A stretch of 64,000 nucleotides of DNA, taken from the NCBI RefSeq assembly GCF_900107135.1, contig NZ_FNOV01000004.1, positions 248,001 through 312,000 of the forward strand, given 5' to 3'. Of this stretch, positions 35,331-42,208 are shown in pieces. Each line of letters begins with the position of its first letter. Positions within the stretch are counted from its first letter, which is position 1. A program made the translations under genes and the position numbers. Below the pieces are notes generated by a model that worked only from the letters and a program-made list of their open reading frames with translations, did no database searches and was not told where the DNA came from. The stretch comes from Hymenobacter psychrophilus (lineage in GTDB: Bacteria > Bacteroidota > Bacteroidia > Cytophagales > Hymenobacteraceae).

Positions 35331-35936
35331 ATGCGTACCGCTACTCTGGCCGCCGGCCTGTTACTGAGCTGGCTAACCGGCTGCCGGGCCTTCGACCCGA
35401 ACCTGCTGGCACCCACGCCCGGCACCCTCGTTGCCCGCCTGCCTACGGCCGCCCAGGAGGCCCACGCCAGTTGGGCTTCGCCTTACCCCACCTCGCCCTG
35501 GGAAGCCGGCCGCGACCGGGACCTCAACCACCTGTTCGAGCGGGAAGTGCGCGAAACGCTGGCCGAGCCCTTTGGCGAGCCGCGCTGCTTTTTGCTGCTG
35601 ACAACCAACACGCTTGATGAGCGCTCGGGCTCGGGCTGGTTTATGGCCTCCACCATGACACTGGGCCTGTTCAACCTGCTGGGCCTGCCGTACTCGCGCA
35701 ACCGCATGCTGGTGGAAACCCGCCTCGATGTGCTCGACCAGGACCAGAACCTGGTGGGCAGCTACCGGGCCCAGGCCGACGCCAAAGCCCTGGGCAGTAT
35801 TTTCAGCCCCACCAACTACGCGCAGTCCGATCGGGTAGTGTACCTGCAGGCGGTACGTGGCGGGTTAAGCCAGATTAAGGCCCAGCTGGCGGCCGATGCG
35901 CCGCGCCTCCAACCTCTGTTGGCGGGCGGCCGTTAA
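35331..35936 (+). CDS. Putative lipoprotein, unknown function
   Basis: I start at the ATG that opens the lipoprotein signal MRTATLAAGLLLSWLTGC (lipid-modified Cys at 18) rather than the ATG 35 codons upstream. The 201-residue product has no known domain. The middle (CFLLLTTNTLDERSGSGWFM and LVETRLDVLDQDQNLVGSYR) is hydrophobic/strand-rich, which suggests a beta-structured outer-membrane-anchored protein. It lies between the thioesterase-like gene and smpB in the same direction; a hairpin follows its stop. Codon use is typical of the genome. No function is proposed. Confidence 0.75.
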   Translation: MRTATLAAGLLLSWLTGCRAFDPNLLAPTPGTLVARLPTAAQEAHASWASPYPTSPWEAGRDRDLNHLFEREVRETLAEPFGEPRCFLLLTTNTLDERSGSGWFMASTMTLGLFNLLGLPYSRNRMLVETRLDVLDQDQNLVGSYRAQADAKALGSIFSPTNYAQSDRVVYLQAVRGGLSQIKAQLAADAPRLQPLLAGGR

Positions 35937-35955
35937 GCCTTTTTTCCGTTCTTGT

Positions 35956-35999
35956 GCGGCAATCGGGTCCCAGAGCTTTTTCCGGAACCCGATTGCCGC
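35956..35999 (+). terminator. Hairpin between the lipoprotein gene and smpB
   Basis: GCGGCAATCGGGT and ACCCGATTGCCGC are perfectly complementary 13-bp arms around an 18-base loop. It may end the lipoprotein mRNA, but the T run after the stem is weak (CTTTCTATT), so it could instead protect the 5' end of smpB mRNA, whose ATG is 16 bp away. Confidence 0.55.
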
Positions 36000-36014
36000 C
36001 AGCTTTCTATTCCT

Positions 36015-36488
36015 ATGGCCCACGCCAAAGACGACAAACCCAAGCACATCAACATCCAGAACCGCCGCGCCCGGTTCGAGTACGCCTTTCTGGTCAATTA
36101 TACCGCGGGCATAGTACTAAAGGGAACCGAAATCAAAAGTATCCGGGTGGGCAGCGTGCAGCTCGGCGACGGTTTCTGCGTGTTCCATCCCGATGGCAGC
36201 CTCTGGGCCCACAACATCACCATCGCCCAGTACACCGAGGGCACCTACAACAACCACGAGCCTATCCGGCCCCGCAAGCTGCTGCTCAATAAACGCGAAC
36301 TGAAGCAATTGGCTGGTAAAAATCAGGAGCAAGGCCTCACCATTGTGCCCGTGCGCCTGTTCGTGAGCGACCGGGGCTTTGCCAAGCTCGAAATTGCGCT
36401 GGCCAAGGGCAAGAAGCTCTACGACAAGCGCGACGACCTGAAAGCCAAAGACCAGAAGCGCGAAATGGACCGCGCCCGGGATTATTAA
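36015..36488 (+). CDS. smpB: SsrA-binding protein SmpB
   Basis: SmpB binds tmRNA and delivers it to stalled ribosomes in trans-translation. The chosen ATG gives MAHAKDDKPKHINIQNRRAR, which matches family N-termini; the longer frame upstream runs into a hairpin. Conserved blocks are NRRARFEYAFLVNYTAGIVL, GTEIKSIRVGSVQLGDGFC, HNITIAQYTEGTYNNHEPIR, RKLLLNKRELKQL and the basic tail KKLYDKRDDLKAKDQKREMD. Length (157) is normal. The NlpC/P60 gene follows after 9 bp, so the two are probably cotranscribed. Confidence 0.97.
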   Translation: MAHAKDDKPKHINIQNRRARFEYAFLVNYTAGIVLKGTEIKSIRVGSVQLGDGFCVFHPDGSLWAHNITIAQYTEGTYNNHEPIRPRKLLLNKRELKQLAGKNQEQGLTIVPVRLFVSDRGFAKLEIALAKGKKLYDKRDDLKAKDQKREMDRARDY

Positions 36489-36497
36489 TAAACCATT

Positions 36498-37301
36498 GTG
36501 GAACACGGAATTTGCGCCCTGAGCGCCGTACCGGTACGGGCTGAGGCCACCGATAAGGCCGAAATCGTTACCCAGCTCATTTTTGGGGAATGCTACTCGG
36601 TGCTGCTCGTGCAGGGCAACTGGCTGCAGGTGCGCCTGGCCGCCGACCAGTACGTGGGCTGGATGGACAGCAAGCAACACCGCCCCGTATCGGCCGATTA
36701 CTTCCGGCGCTGGCAGGCCGAAGACCACCCGCGCACGCTTGATGTGGTGCAGATGGTGAGCGACGATAGCACTAAAATGCCCGTTACGCTGGGCACCCGG
36801 CTGCCGTTTTTCGATGGCATGACGCTGCACCTCGGCGACCAGCCCTATTTCTACAACGGTGCCGCCACCAACCCACGCAATGGCCACGGCCCCCAGGGTC
36901 CCGCCGACGTGCGCCTGAAGCTGCTCCAGAAAATGGCCCTGCAGTACCTGAAAGCGCCTTATTTGTGGGGTGGCAAAACGCTATTCGGCATCGACTGCTC
37001 GGGCCTCGTGCAGCAGCTCTACGGCTTGGTGGGCGTGCAGCTTCCGCGCGATGCTCACCAGCAGATTGAGGCGGGCCAGCCGGTGCATTTCGTGGCCCAG
37101 ACCCGCCCCGGCGACCTGGCTTTCTTCGACAACGCCGAGGGCCGCATCGTGCACGTAGGCCTGCTGCTCGACGACCAGCAGATTCTGCACGCCAGCGGGG
37201 AAGTGCGCATCGACCCACTCGACCACAACGGCATCTTCCGCCGCGACCAGCAGCGCTACAGCCACAAGCTGCGCCTGATTAAGCGCATTCTAAGCGAGTA
37301 G
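36498..37301 (+). CDS. NlpC/P60-family cysteine peptidase with SH3-like domain
   Basis: The 267-residue product starts at a GTG (no ATG fits) and has bacterial SH3-type repeats in the first 125 residues (TDKAEIVTQLIFGECYSVLL, NWLQVRLAADQYVGWMD) followed by an NlpC/P60 domain (about 135-260). The catalytic Cys167 is in FGIDCSGLVQQLY, His219 in RIVHVGLLL and the third polar residue His231 in QILHASGEV. Such enzymes cut peptidoglycan stem peptides, often D-Glu to diamino acid bonds in recycling. No signal peptide is seen, so a cytoplasmic recycling role is plausible. It follows smpB by 9 bp. Confidence 0.93.
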   Translation: MEHGICALSAVPVRAEATDKAEIVTQLIFGECYSVLLVQGNWLQVRLAADQYVGWMDSKQHRPVSADYFRRWQAEDHPRTLDVVQMVSDDSTKMPVTLGTRLPFFDGMTLHLGDQPYFYNGAATNPRNGHGPQGPADVRLKLLQKMALQYLKAPYLWGGKTLFGIDCSGLVQQLYGLVGVQLPRDAHQQIEAGQPVHFVAQTRPGDLAFFDNAEGRIVHVGLLLDDQQILHASGEVRIDPLDHNGIFRRDQQRYSHKLRLIKRILSE

Positions 37302-37311
37302 GAACAGCAAA

Positions 37312-37424
37312 AAAGAACGGTCATTCAGAGCGGAGCGAAGAACCCCGCGTGCCAGAGCAACTTCTGCGAATAGAAGAACTGTGGCACGCGGGATTCTTCG
37401 CTCCGCTCTGAATGACCGTTCTTT
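37312..37424. repeat. Long palindrome, GGTCATTCAGAGCGGAGCGAAG type
   Basis: The arms run from AAAGAACGGTCATTCAGAGC to its exact complement near 37424 and pair almost completely for about 45 bp, including CCGCGTGCCA facing TGGCACGCGG. The centre is GAGCAACTTCTGCGAATAG. It follows the NlpC/P60 gene by 10 bp. The degenerate element at 61538-61650 shares the GTCATTCTGAGCGAAG start. Confidence 0.88.
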
Positions 37425-37527
37425 CGTAGCTCCTGTCGCCGGTACGCAACCAGAACGGTTTGTCGCTTGTTAATGCGCTTAGAATCATCTAGCTTTCTGG
37501 CAGAGTAGGTTCTTTTTTTCGCGCTGT

Positions 37528-38022
37528 ATGGACCATAAGGTGCTTGTATTAAACGGCGACTACACGGCCATTACGCTGTGCAGCGTTCAGAAAGCTTTCG
37601 TGCTGCTTTACCTCGAAAAGGCCGAGCTGATTGCCAAGTCGGAGCACGGCGTGCTGCGGACCGTAAGCCGGGCGTATCCCAAGCCCAGCATCATCCGGCT
37701 GCAGCGTTACGTGCGCGTGCCCTACAAGGGCATTGCCCTAAGCCGCCACAACGTGATGAAGCGCGACAATTTCGAGTGCCAGTACTGCGGCTCGACCAAA
37801 AACCTGACCCTCGACCACGTAATCCCCCGCAGCAGGGGCGGCGACTCGAGTTGGAGCAACCTACTCACGGCCTGCTCGCGCTGCAACCACGCCAAGGGCC
37901 ACTACACGCCCCAGGAAGCCGGCCTCACCATCCGGCAGCAGCCCAAAAAGCCCACGCTCACCGGCTTTCTCAAGCTTAGCGCCGGCACCCTCGACCATAA
38001 CTGGCACCCCTATCTACAATAA
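37528..38022 (+). CDS. HNH endonuclease family protein
   Basis: The 164-residue product has a C-terminal HNH domain: zinc-knuckle CQYCGSTKNLTLDHVIPRS (Cys pair and the first catalytic His in DHV), GGDSSWSNLLTACSRCNHAK (Asn, second Cys pair, His), which completes the nuclease motif. The N-terminal 65 residues (VLVLNGDYTAITLCSVQKAF) are typical of small chromosomal HNH proteins common in Bacteroidota. It is not next to restriction, phage or CRISPR genes, so its DNA target is unclear. TTG-N20-TAGCTTTC near 37467-37497 may be its promoter. A strong terminator starts at its stop codon. Confidence 0.93.
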   Translation: MDHKVLVLNGDYTAITLCSVQKAFVLLYLEKAELIAKSEHGVLRTVSRAYPKPSIIRLQRYVRVPYKGIALSRHNVMKRDNFECQYCGSTKNLTLDHVIPRSRGGDSSWSNLLTACSRCNHAKGHYTPQEAGLTIRQQPKKPTLTGFLKLSAGTLDHNWHPYLQ

Positions 38023-38055
38023 AACCCGGCAGCCTTACGGCTGCCGGGTTTTTTT
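38022..38055 (+). terminator. Terminator of the HNH gene
   Basis: AAACCCGGCAGCC and GGCTGCCGGGTTT pair around TTAC, followed by seven T. The stem begins at the stop codon of the HNH gene; a 7-bp repeat block starts immediately after the T run. Confidence 0.93.
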
Positions 38056-38168
38056 AGTGAATAACGAATAGTGAATAACGAATAGCGAATAGTGGAGCGG
38101 GAATTACGTATCCTCACTATTCACTATTCACTATTCACTATTCACTATTCACTATTCACTATTCACTA
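38056..38168. repeat. Facing 7-bp repeat blocks (TCACTAT family), seven perfect units
   Basis: The right block (38114-38162) is seven perfect TCACTAT units plus TCACTA, whose final CTA is the stop codon (TAG) of the minus-strand hydrolase gene. The left block (38056-38097) is AGTGAAT, AACGAAT, AGTGAAT, AACGAAT, AGCGAAT, AGTGGAG, the reverse complement in 7-bp register. The 16-bp centre is unrelated. The blocks can fold into a hairpin of about 40 bp. Confidence 0.92.
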
Positions 38169-39032
38169 ATAACGGTCGGACGTTTTCTGCACGTCGCCGC
38201 CGTGCACGAAGGTTATCAGGTCGCGGTTGAGGCGCTCCTTTTCGGGGATGAACAGGCCGTGCGGGGCGCCGGCGTACTCGACAAACTCGGCGTGGGGCAC
38301 AAAGCGCGTCATCCGCTCGCCACTCACGGCGGGTGGCACCAGCGCATCGTCGCCGCCATGAATGACCAGCGTGGGCACCTGAATAGTACCCAAGTCTTGG
38401 CGGAAGTCGGTTTCCGACCAAGCCCGGACACTGAGGATAGTAGCCCGCGGATCGGCAATCTGGCACATGGCCTGGGTCCAGTCGAGGGTGGCCTCACTAA
38501 CGGGGTTGCTGAGCAGACCCACGCCGTAAAATTTCTTGCCGAAGCCCTGCAGGTAATCGAACCGGTCCTTCTCGAGGCCCTCTACCATTTCGTCGAAGGT
38601 CTGGCGGTCCACGCCTTCGGGATTATCGGCGGTTTTGAGCAGGAAAGGCGTAACGGCCGATACGAAAGCCACGCGGCTGACGCGGGCGCCGGCGTGGCGG
38701 CCCATATAGCGGGCTACTTCGCCACCGCCCATCGAGAAGCCTACCAACGTTACGTCCTGTAGGTCAAGCTGGTCGAGCACGGCCTTTAGGTCGTCGGCGT
38801 AGGTATCGTAGTCGTGGCCCTCGGAGGGTTTGCTGGAGTTGCCGAAACCCCGGCGCGTGTAGGCAATAACCCGGAAGCCCTGCTCGGTGAGGGCGTTGAG
38901 CTGGTACTCCCACATTTTGTAGGTGGCTGGCCAGCCATGAATAAGCACCACCGGCTTACCATCACCGTGGTCGATATAGTCGAGCTTAATGTCGTTGCCG
39001 CGGGCATCCTGCCCTGTAATGAGGTGATTCAT
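38166..39032 (-). CDS. Alpha/beta hydrolase, non-heme chloroperoxidase-like
   Basis: I start at the ATG giving MNHLITGQDARGNDIKLDYI, where this family begins; the longer frame upstream adds 36 residues with no homologous feel. The triad is Ser100 in VGFSMGGGEVARY, Asp228 in VIHGGDDALVPP and His258 in GAPHGLF; VLIHGWPATYKMW gives the oxyanion loop. The GFSMGG nucleophile elbow plus this length (288) suggests the cofactor-free haloperoxidase/esterase group. The gene is divergent from the DUF3298-type lipoprotein gene and converges with the HNH gene. Its last codon abuts a 7-bp repeat block that provides the stop, so repeat-number change could alter the C-terminus. Confidence 0.93.
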   Translation of the reverse strand: MNHLITGQDARGNDIKLDYIDHGDGKPVVLIHGWPATYKMWEYQLNALTEQGFRVIAYTRRGFGNSSKPSEGHDYDTYADDLKAVLDQLDLQDVTLVGFSMGGGEVARYMGRHAGARVSRVAFVSAVTPFLLKTADNPEGVDRQTFDEMVEGLEKDRFDYLQGFGKKFYGVGLLSNPVSEATLDWTQAMCQIADPRATILSVRAWSETDFRQDLGTIQVPTLVIHGGDDALVPPAVSGERMTRFVPHAEFVEYAGAPHGLFIPEKERLNRDLITFVHGGDVQKTSDRY

Positions 39033-39181
39033 AGGAAAGTCTGTTGAGAATGAAAAAGAAGCCGAAAAGTCCGGCCAGATTCGTGTCTGTACATACGCAA
39101 GGTGAATCTGGACCGATGAAATAATGCCAAGAAAATGCACGCCGCCGAGCGAGTGCCGTCAATCTGCTTTCTTTGGGGGCT

Positions 39182-40477
39182 ATGAACCTACTTTCCCGCT
39201 TCCGTCCCTCTCTGCTGCTGCGGCAGCTGCCTGCTCCGCTGGCCCTCGGCCTGTTGCTACTGAGCGCCTGTAATTCCGGCACCGAGCAATCGGGGGCGGC
39301 CACCGATACTGCCGCCGCCGCCGCGCCCGAACCCACCAACGACAACGGCTCTTGGTACCGGCAGTACCGCGGCCTGCTGCCCGGCTCCTCCGATAGCGTA
39401 ACGCTGCACCTGCAGCGGCTGGGCACCGAGCCCGGCGACGACCGCCCGGCCCGCATCGTGGGTTTCTACGTCGGTGCCGATGGCCAGCCCTACGAGCTGG
39501 GCGGCGACACGGGCAGCAAAGGTGACAGCCTCAACCTGCGCGACCTGAGCAAGGGGCTGGCTGCGGCTGTGGCCAGCGGCGATGCTGACGATGAAGACGA
39601 ACCGCTGGAAACCGGTCCGCAGTGGCTGTTTAAGGAGGACGCCAACCAACTGGTAGGCAGCCACAACGGCCAGCCAGTGCAGCTGCAGCGGCTGCGGCCG
39701 GGCTCCGGCGTCCGCTTTGCCGCCCGCAATTTCGTGGCCGATGTGGTGCCTCGCCCCGACCATCCGGAAGACAGCATTCGCGGCCACCGGGTAATGCACG
39801 CGCTGGTGCCTTTCATGGCTCCCAACCAGGAGGTGCTGGCCGCCAATATCCGCCGCGGTTTGCACGGCGATACGCTCGATACCGCGCCCGTCCCAGCCCT
39901 CGACTCCATCTGGCACGAGCAGCTGCGTGCCTTCACCCGAGACTACCGCTCCGACGCTACCCCGCTCCTGGTGGCTGCCGCCAAGGATAAGTCCGGGGAG
40001 TACCGCCCGCTCGAAAGCCTGGCCTACGAGCAGGAAGTGAACACCTACGTGCTCTGGAACGAAGGCGACCTGCTAAGCATGGGTTTCTTCGGCTACGACT
40101 ACTCGGGTGGGGCCCACGGCATCTATGGCACCTACGTGCAGAGCTACGACACCCGCACCGGTAAGTCGTTGCGCTACGACGATATTTTCCAGGCCAGTGC
40201 CAAGGCTAAGCTGGAAAAGCTGCTCGGCCAGTACGCCCGCCCCAGCCTGGGCCTGGGCGCCAACGAGCCGCTGTCGAAAACCCTATCGGTGAAAACGTTG
40301 CCCGTTACCCGCAACGTGTACCTGACCAGCGGCGGCGCCGTGTTCGTGTACCTGCCCTATGAAATTGCCGCGTATGTATATGGGCAAATCAGCGTGTTTG
40401 TGCCATTTTCGGCCATGAACGGCCTGCTGAAGCCAGGCCTGCCGGTCGGTGGCAACCCGGCCCTGGCCGCCCGCTAG
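39182..40477 (+). CDS. DUF3298/RsiV-type lipoprotein
   Basis: I take the ATG at 39182 as the start (an in-frame TTG three codons earlier is weaker). The N-terminus is a lipoprotein signal with LGLLLLSAC, lipid-modified Cys at about 30, followed by a Ser/Thr/Ala/Pro linker. The first half (about 55-200) is an independent domain with WYRQYRGLLPGSSDSVTLHL. The second half holds the DUF4163/DUF3298 fold of anti-sigma factor RsiV and related proteins: YEQEVNTYVLWNEGDLLSMG, YDYSGGAHGIYGTYVQSYDT, ALRYDDIF-like and YLPYEIAAYVYG. It should be on the periplasmic face. Function is not known; no sigma factor gene is adjacent. Confidence 0.88.
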   Translation: MNLLSRFRPSLLLRQLPAPLALGLLLLSACNSGTEQSGAATDTAAAAAPEPTNDNGSWYRQYRGLLPGSSDSVTLHLQRLGTEPGDDRPARIVGFYVGADGQPYELGGDTGSKGDSLNLRDLSKGLAAAVASGDADDEDEPLETGPQWLFKEDANQLVGSHNGQPVQLQRLRPGSGVRFAARNFVADVVPRPDHPEDSIRGHRVMHALVPFMAPNQEVLAANIRRGLHGDTLDTAPVPALDSIWHEQLRAFTRDYRSDATPLLVAAAKDKSGEYRPLESLAYEQEVNTYVLWNEGDLLSMGFFGYDYSGGAHGIYGTYVQSYDTRTGKSLRYDDIFQASAKAKLEKLLGQYARPSLGLGANEPLSKTLSVKTLPVTRNVYLTSGGAVFVYLPYEIAAYVYGQISVFVPFSAMNGLLKPGLPVGGNPALAAR

Positions 40478-40496
40478 GAGCACGAGCGCTAAATCG

Positions 40497-40578
40497 CGCA
40501 AAAGTCCGTGGCACCTGAACCAGGCAAGCGCCGGCCCCTGTGCCGGTTGCCCCTAGTTGGGGGGCGCGGACTTTTGCG
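40497..40578 (+). ncRNA. Potential cloverleaf-structured RNA or terminator
   Basis: A 12-bp perfect closing stem (CGCAAAAGTCCG with CGGACTTTTGCG) encloses three small hairpins in 58 bases: CCTG-AAC-CAGG, GCAA..CCGGC-CCCTGT-GCCGG-TTGC, and CCCC-TAGTT-GGGG. A short T run (GGCTTTTT) follows. It lies 20 bp after the DUF3298-type gene, so a complex terminator is the simplest reading, but four consistent stems make a structured RNA element ahead of the desaturase gene equally possible. It is not a tRNA: lengths and conserved bases do not fit. Confidence 0.4.
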
Positions 40579-40670
40579 TGGCTTTTTATGCTGCCGCCCT
40601 AATGGAGCCGGACGTTGTGTAAAATACCGGGCTTTGCAGGCCGAATCAGAATAAGCGTACTGCTTGGCTG

Positions 40671-40678
40671 TATCTTTG
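40671..40678 (+). promoter_or_regulatory. -7 element TATCTTTG of the desaturase gene
   Basis: TATCTTTG fits TAnnTTTG. Transcription would start near 40685 and leave a leader of about 100 bases before the ATG at 40789. No TTTG is found at the usual 19-21 bp upstream. Confidence 0.55.
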
Positions 40679-40788
40679 TAGTCGTGGCTGTAGCCCCTTG
40701 TGGTACCGCCCAACCCGACCAGCTTTGTTCCCGCCAACGAGTAGGGCAACAATTCGGAACCTCATTTCCTCCTCACCACCCCACATCC

Positions 40789-41853
40789 ATGCACGCCCCC
40801 AAATTTGCGGCTTCCCGTTCCTTCCACCAGGAACTGAAGCGGCGCACGGCCGACTATTTTGCCGAGGCCGGTAAAAGTACTACCGGTGGCAAGACCCTGT
40901 TCTTTAAGGCCCTGCTGCTCACTGGTGCCTTCGTTGGCGTTTACCTACACCTCGTGTTCTGGACGCCGCCTGCTTTGCTGGGCATTATCGAGGCCGTGGT
41001 GCTAGGCCTGTTGGGTGCGGCCATCGGCTTCAACGTGATGCATGACGGCGCCCACGGTTCGTTCAGCAAGCGTAAGTGGATGAATCAGTTTGCCTCCTTT
41101 ACGCTCAACGTGCTGGGCGGCAACTCCTTCATGTGGCACAACAAGCACAACCTCATCCACCACATGTACACCAACGTGGAGGGTGTAGATGACGACCTCG
41201 ATGCGCAGCCTTGGTTGCGCCTAAGCCCCGAGCAGCCGCGCCGGTTGTTGCACCGCTTCCAGCACCTGTACTTCTGGTTTTTCTACGCTCTGCTGTTCAT
41301 CGCCTGGATCTTCTTCATGGATTACCAGAAGTACTTCAAGGGCAAAATCGGCGACATAGCCATCAAGAAAATGACGGCTTCCGACGAAGGCGTATTCTGG
41401 GGCTTCAAAGCGCTGCATTTGGTCCTGTTCGTGGTTCTGCCAATTTACACGGTCGGTATTGTGAGCTGGCTGGTGGGCTTCCTCGTATTTGCGGCGGTGG
41501 CCGGCTTCACGCTTAGCATCGTATTCCAGTTGGCCCACACCGTTGAGCAAACATCTTTCGTGGTGCCCCACGAAACCACCCGCAAAATCGAGGACGAGTG
41601 GGCCATCCACCAGATCCGCACTACCGCCAACTTCGCCACCGACAGCAAGCTCATCAGCTGGCTCGTGGGCGGGCTCAACTTCCAGGTTGAGCACCACCTG
41701 TTCCCCAACATCTCGCACGTGCACTACCCGGCCCTCAACAAAATCATCCGCCAGATGTGCACCGAGTTCAATGTGGAGTACAACGAGTACCCCAAAATGC
41801 GCTATGCCGTAGCCTCCCACGTAGCCCACCTACGCGAGCTAGGCAGGCGGTAA
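40789..41853 (+). CDS. Membrane fatty-acid (acyl-CoA) desaturase
   Basis: The ATG at 40789 gives a 354-residue diiron desaturase; an upstream-extended frame has no matching features. His boxes are present: HDGAH (85-89), HNKHNLIHH (117-125) and QVEHHLFPNISH near 305-316, with about four membrane helices between them (near 40-58, 65-80, 160-180, 205-245). The order HxxxH, HxxxHxxHH, QxxHH is that of front-end or acyl-lipid desaturases introducing a double bond into membrane fatty acids with oxygen and an electron donor. The start has no clear Shine-Dalgarno; a -7 promoter element lies about 110 bp upstream. It converges with a small membrane-protein gene. Confidence 0.93.
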   Translation: MHAPKFAASRSFHQELKRRTADYFAEAGKSTTGGKTLFFKALLLTGAFVGVYLHLVFWTPPALLGIIEAVVLGLLGAAIGFNVMHDGAHGSFSKRKWMNQFASFTLNVLGGNSFMWHNKHNLIHHMYTNVEGVDDDLDAQPWLRLSPEQPRRLLHRFQHLYFWFFYALLFIAWIFFMDYQKYFKGKIGDIAIKKMTASDEGVFWGFKALHLVLFVVLPIYTVGIVSWLVGFLVFAAVAGFTLSIVFQLAHTVEQTSFVVPHETTRKIEDEWAIHQIRTTANFATDSKLISWLVGGLNFQVEHHLFPNISHVHYPALNKIIRQMCTEFNVEYNEYPKMRYAVASHVAHLRELGRR

Positions 41854-41860
41854 ACCAAGT

Positions 41861-42157
41861 TCAGGAAACTGAAGAGGCATCCCCTTCTGCTGCCAGTGCT
41901 CCGGTACTGACAGCAGAAGGGGATGCCTCTTCAGTTAAAGCCTTTGTCAGTGCTTGCCGGGCCACCCGCTCCGTTGCGCACTGGGCGTCATACACTCGTT
42001 CCCGGCGGCGGCTTTCGGGTATGACAGCTAAGATGATGAGCAGGGTAGAGAGAAGAGGTAACGTCACGGCAGGTACAACCCACCACCATGACCGGTTATA
42101 GGCGCGGGCAATGTAGATGGTGGTCATAGTTGACAATAGCCACCCTGCTTTCAGCAT
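41861..42157 (-). CDS. Small two-helix membrane protein with repeat-encoded tail
   Basis: I start at the ATG at 42157 (98 residues); a TTG four codons upstream is weaker. The first half (TIYIARAYNRSWWWVVPAVT, LPLLSTLLIILAVIPESRRRE) aligns with the separate small membrane protein at 45854-46045: YIA.xYxR.WxW, PLLST and a basic run after the helix are shared. The C-terminal 25 residues (TEEASPSAVSTGALAAEGDA and beyond) are encoded by both arms of the inverted repeat 41867-41936, so they may have been added by insertion of that element. Coding status is supported by the paralogue; function is unknown. Confidence 0.65.
   Translation of the reverse strand: MLKAGWLLSTMTTIYIARAYNRSWWWVVPAVTLPLLSTLLIILAVIPESRRRERVYDAQCATERVARQALTKALTEEASPSAVSTGALAAEGDASSVS
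41867..41936. repeat. Inverted repeat with 26-bp perfect arms
   Basis: AACTGAAGAGGCATCCCCTT at 41867 and its complement at 41917-41936 are the outer part of two exact 26-bp arms (41867-41892, 41911-41936) around an 18-base centre that can itself pair at CAGT/ACTG. It lies 14 bp after the desaturase stop and inside the end of the minus-strand small gene. It may be a terminator for the desaturase, but its T run is short (AGTTAAAG). Confidence 0.85.
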
Positions 42158-42208
42158 GTATAGTTCCAAGTTGCTACGCGAGACTCCTAATCAGAATAAT
42201 CATTTGTT

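Larger units (their letters stand above)
40478..40788. other. 311-bp gap with cloverleaf hairpin and desaturase promoter region
   Basis: The gap holds the multi-stem structure at 40497-40578 and a -7-like element at 40671-40678. An upstream-extended reading frame for the desaturase exists here but lacks any desaturase feature. No other gene, tRNA or repeat is seen. Confidence 0.7.

Noticed and set aside
38056..38168. CRISPR array
   Set aside because: Units are 7 bp without spacers, direction changes between the two blocks and no cas gene is near.
40497..40578. tRNA or tmRNA gene
   Set aside because: A cloverleaf is possible but stem lengths (12-bp closing stem) and loop sequences do not match tRNA; no T-loop TTCGA sequence.
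40615..40788. N-terminal extension of the desaturase
   Set aside because: The 58 extra codons carry a -7 promoter element and no desaturase similarity; the ATG at 40789 fits the family start.
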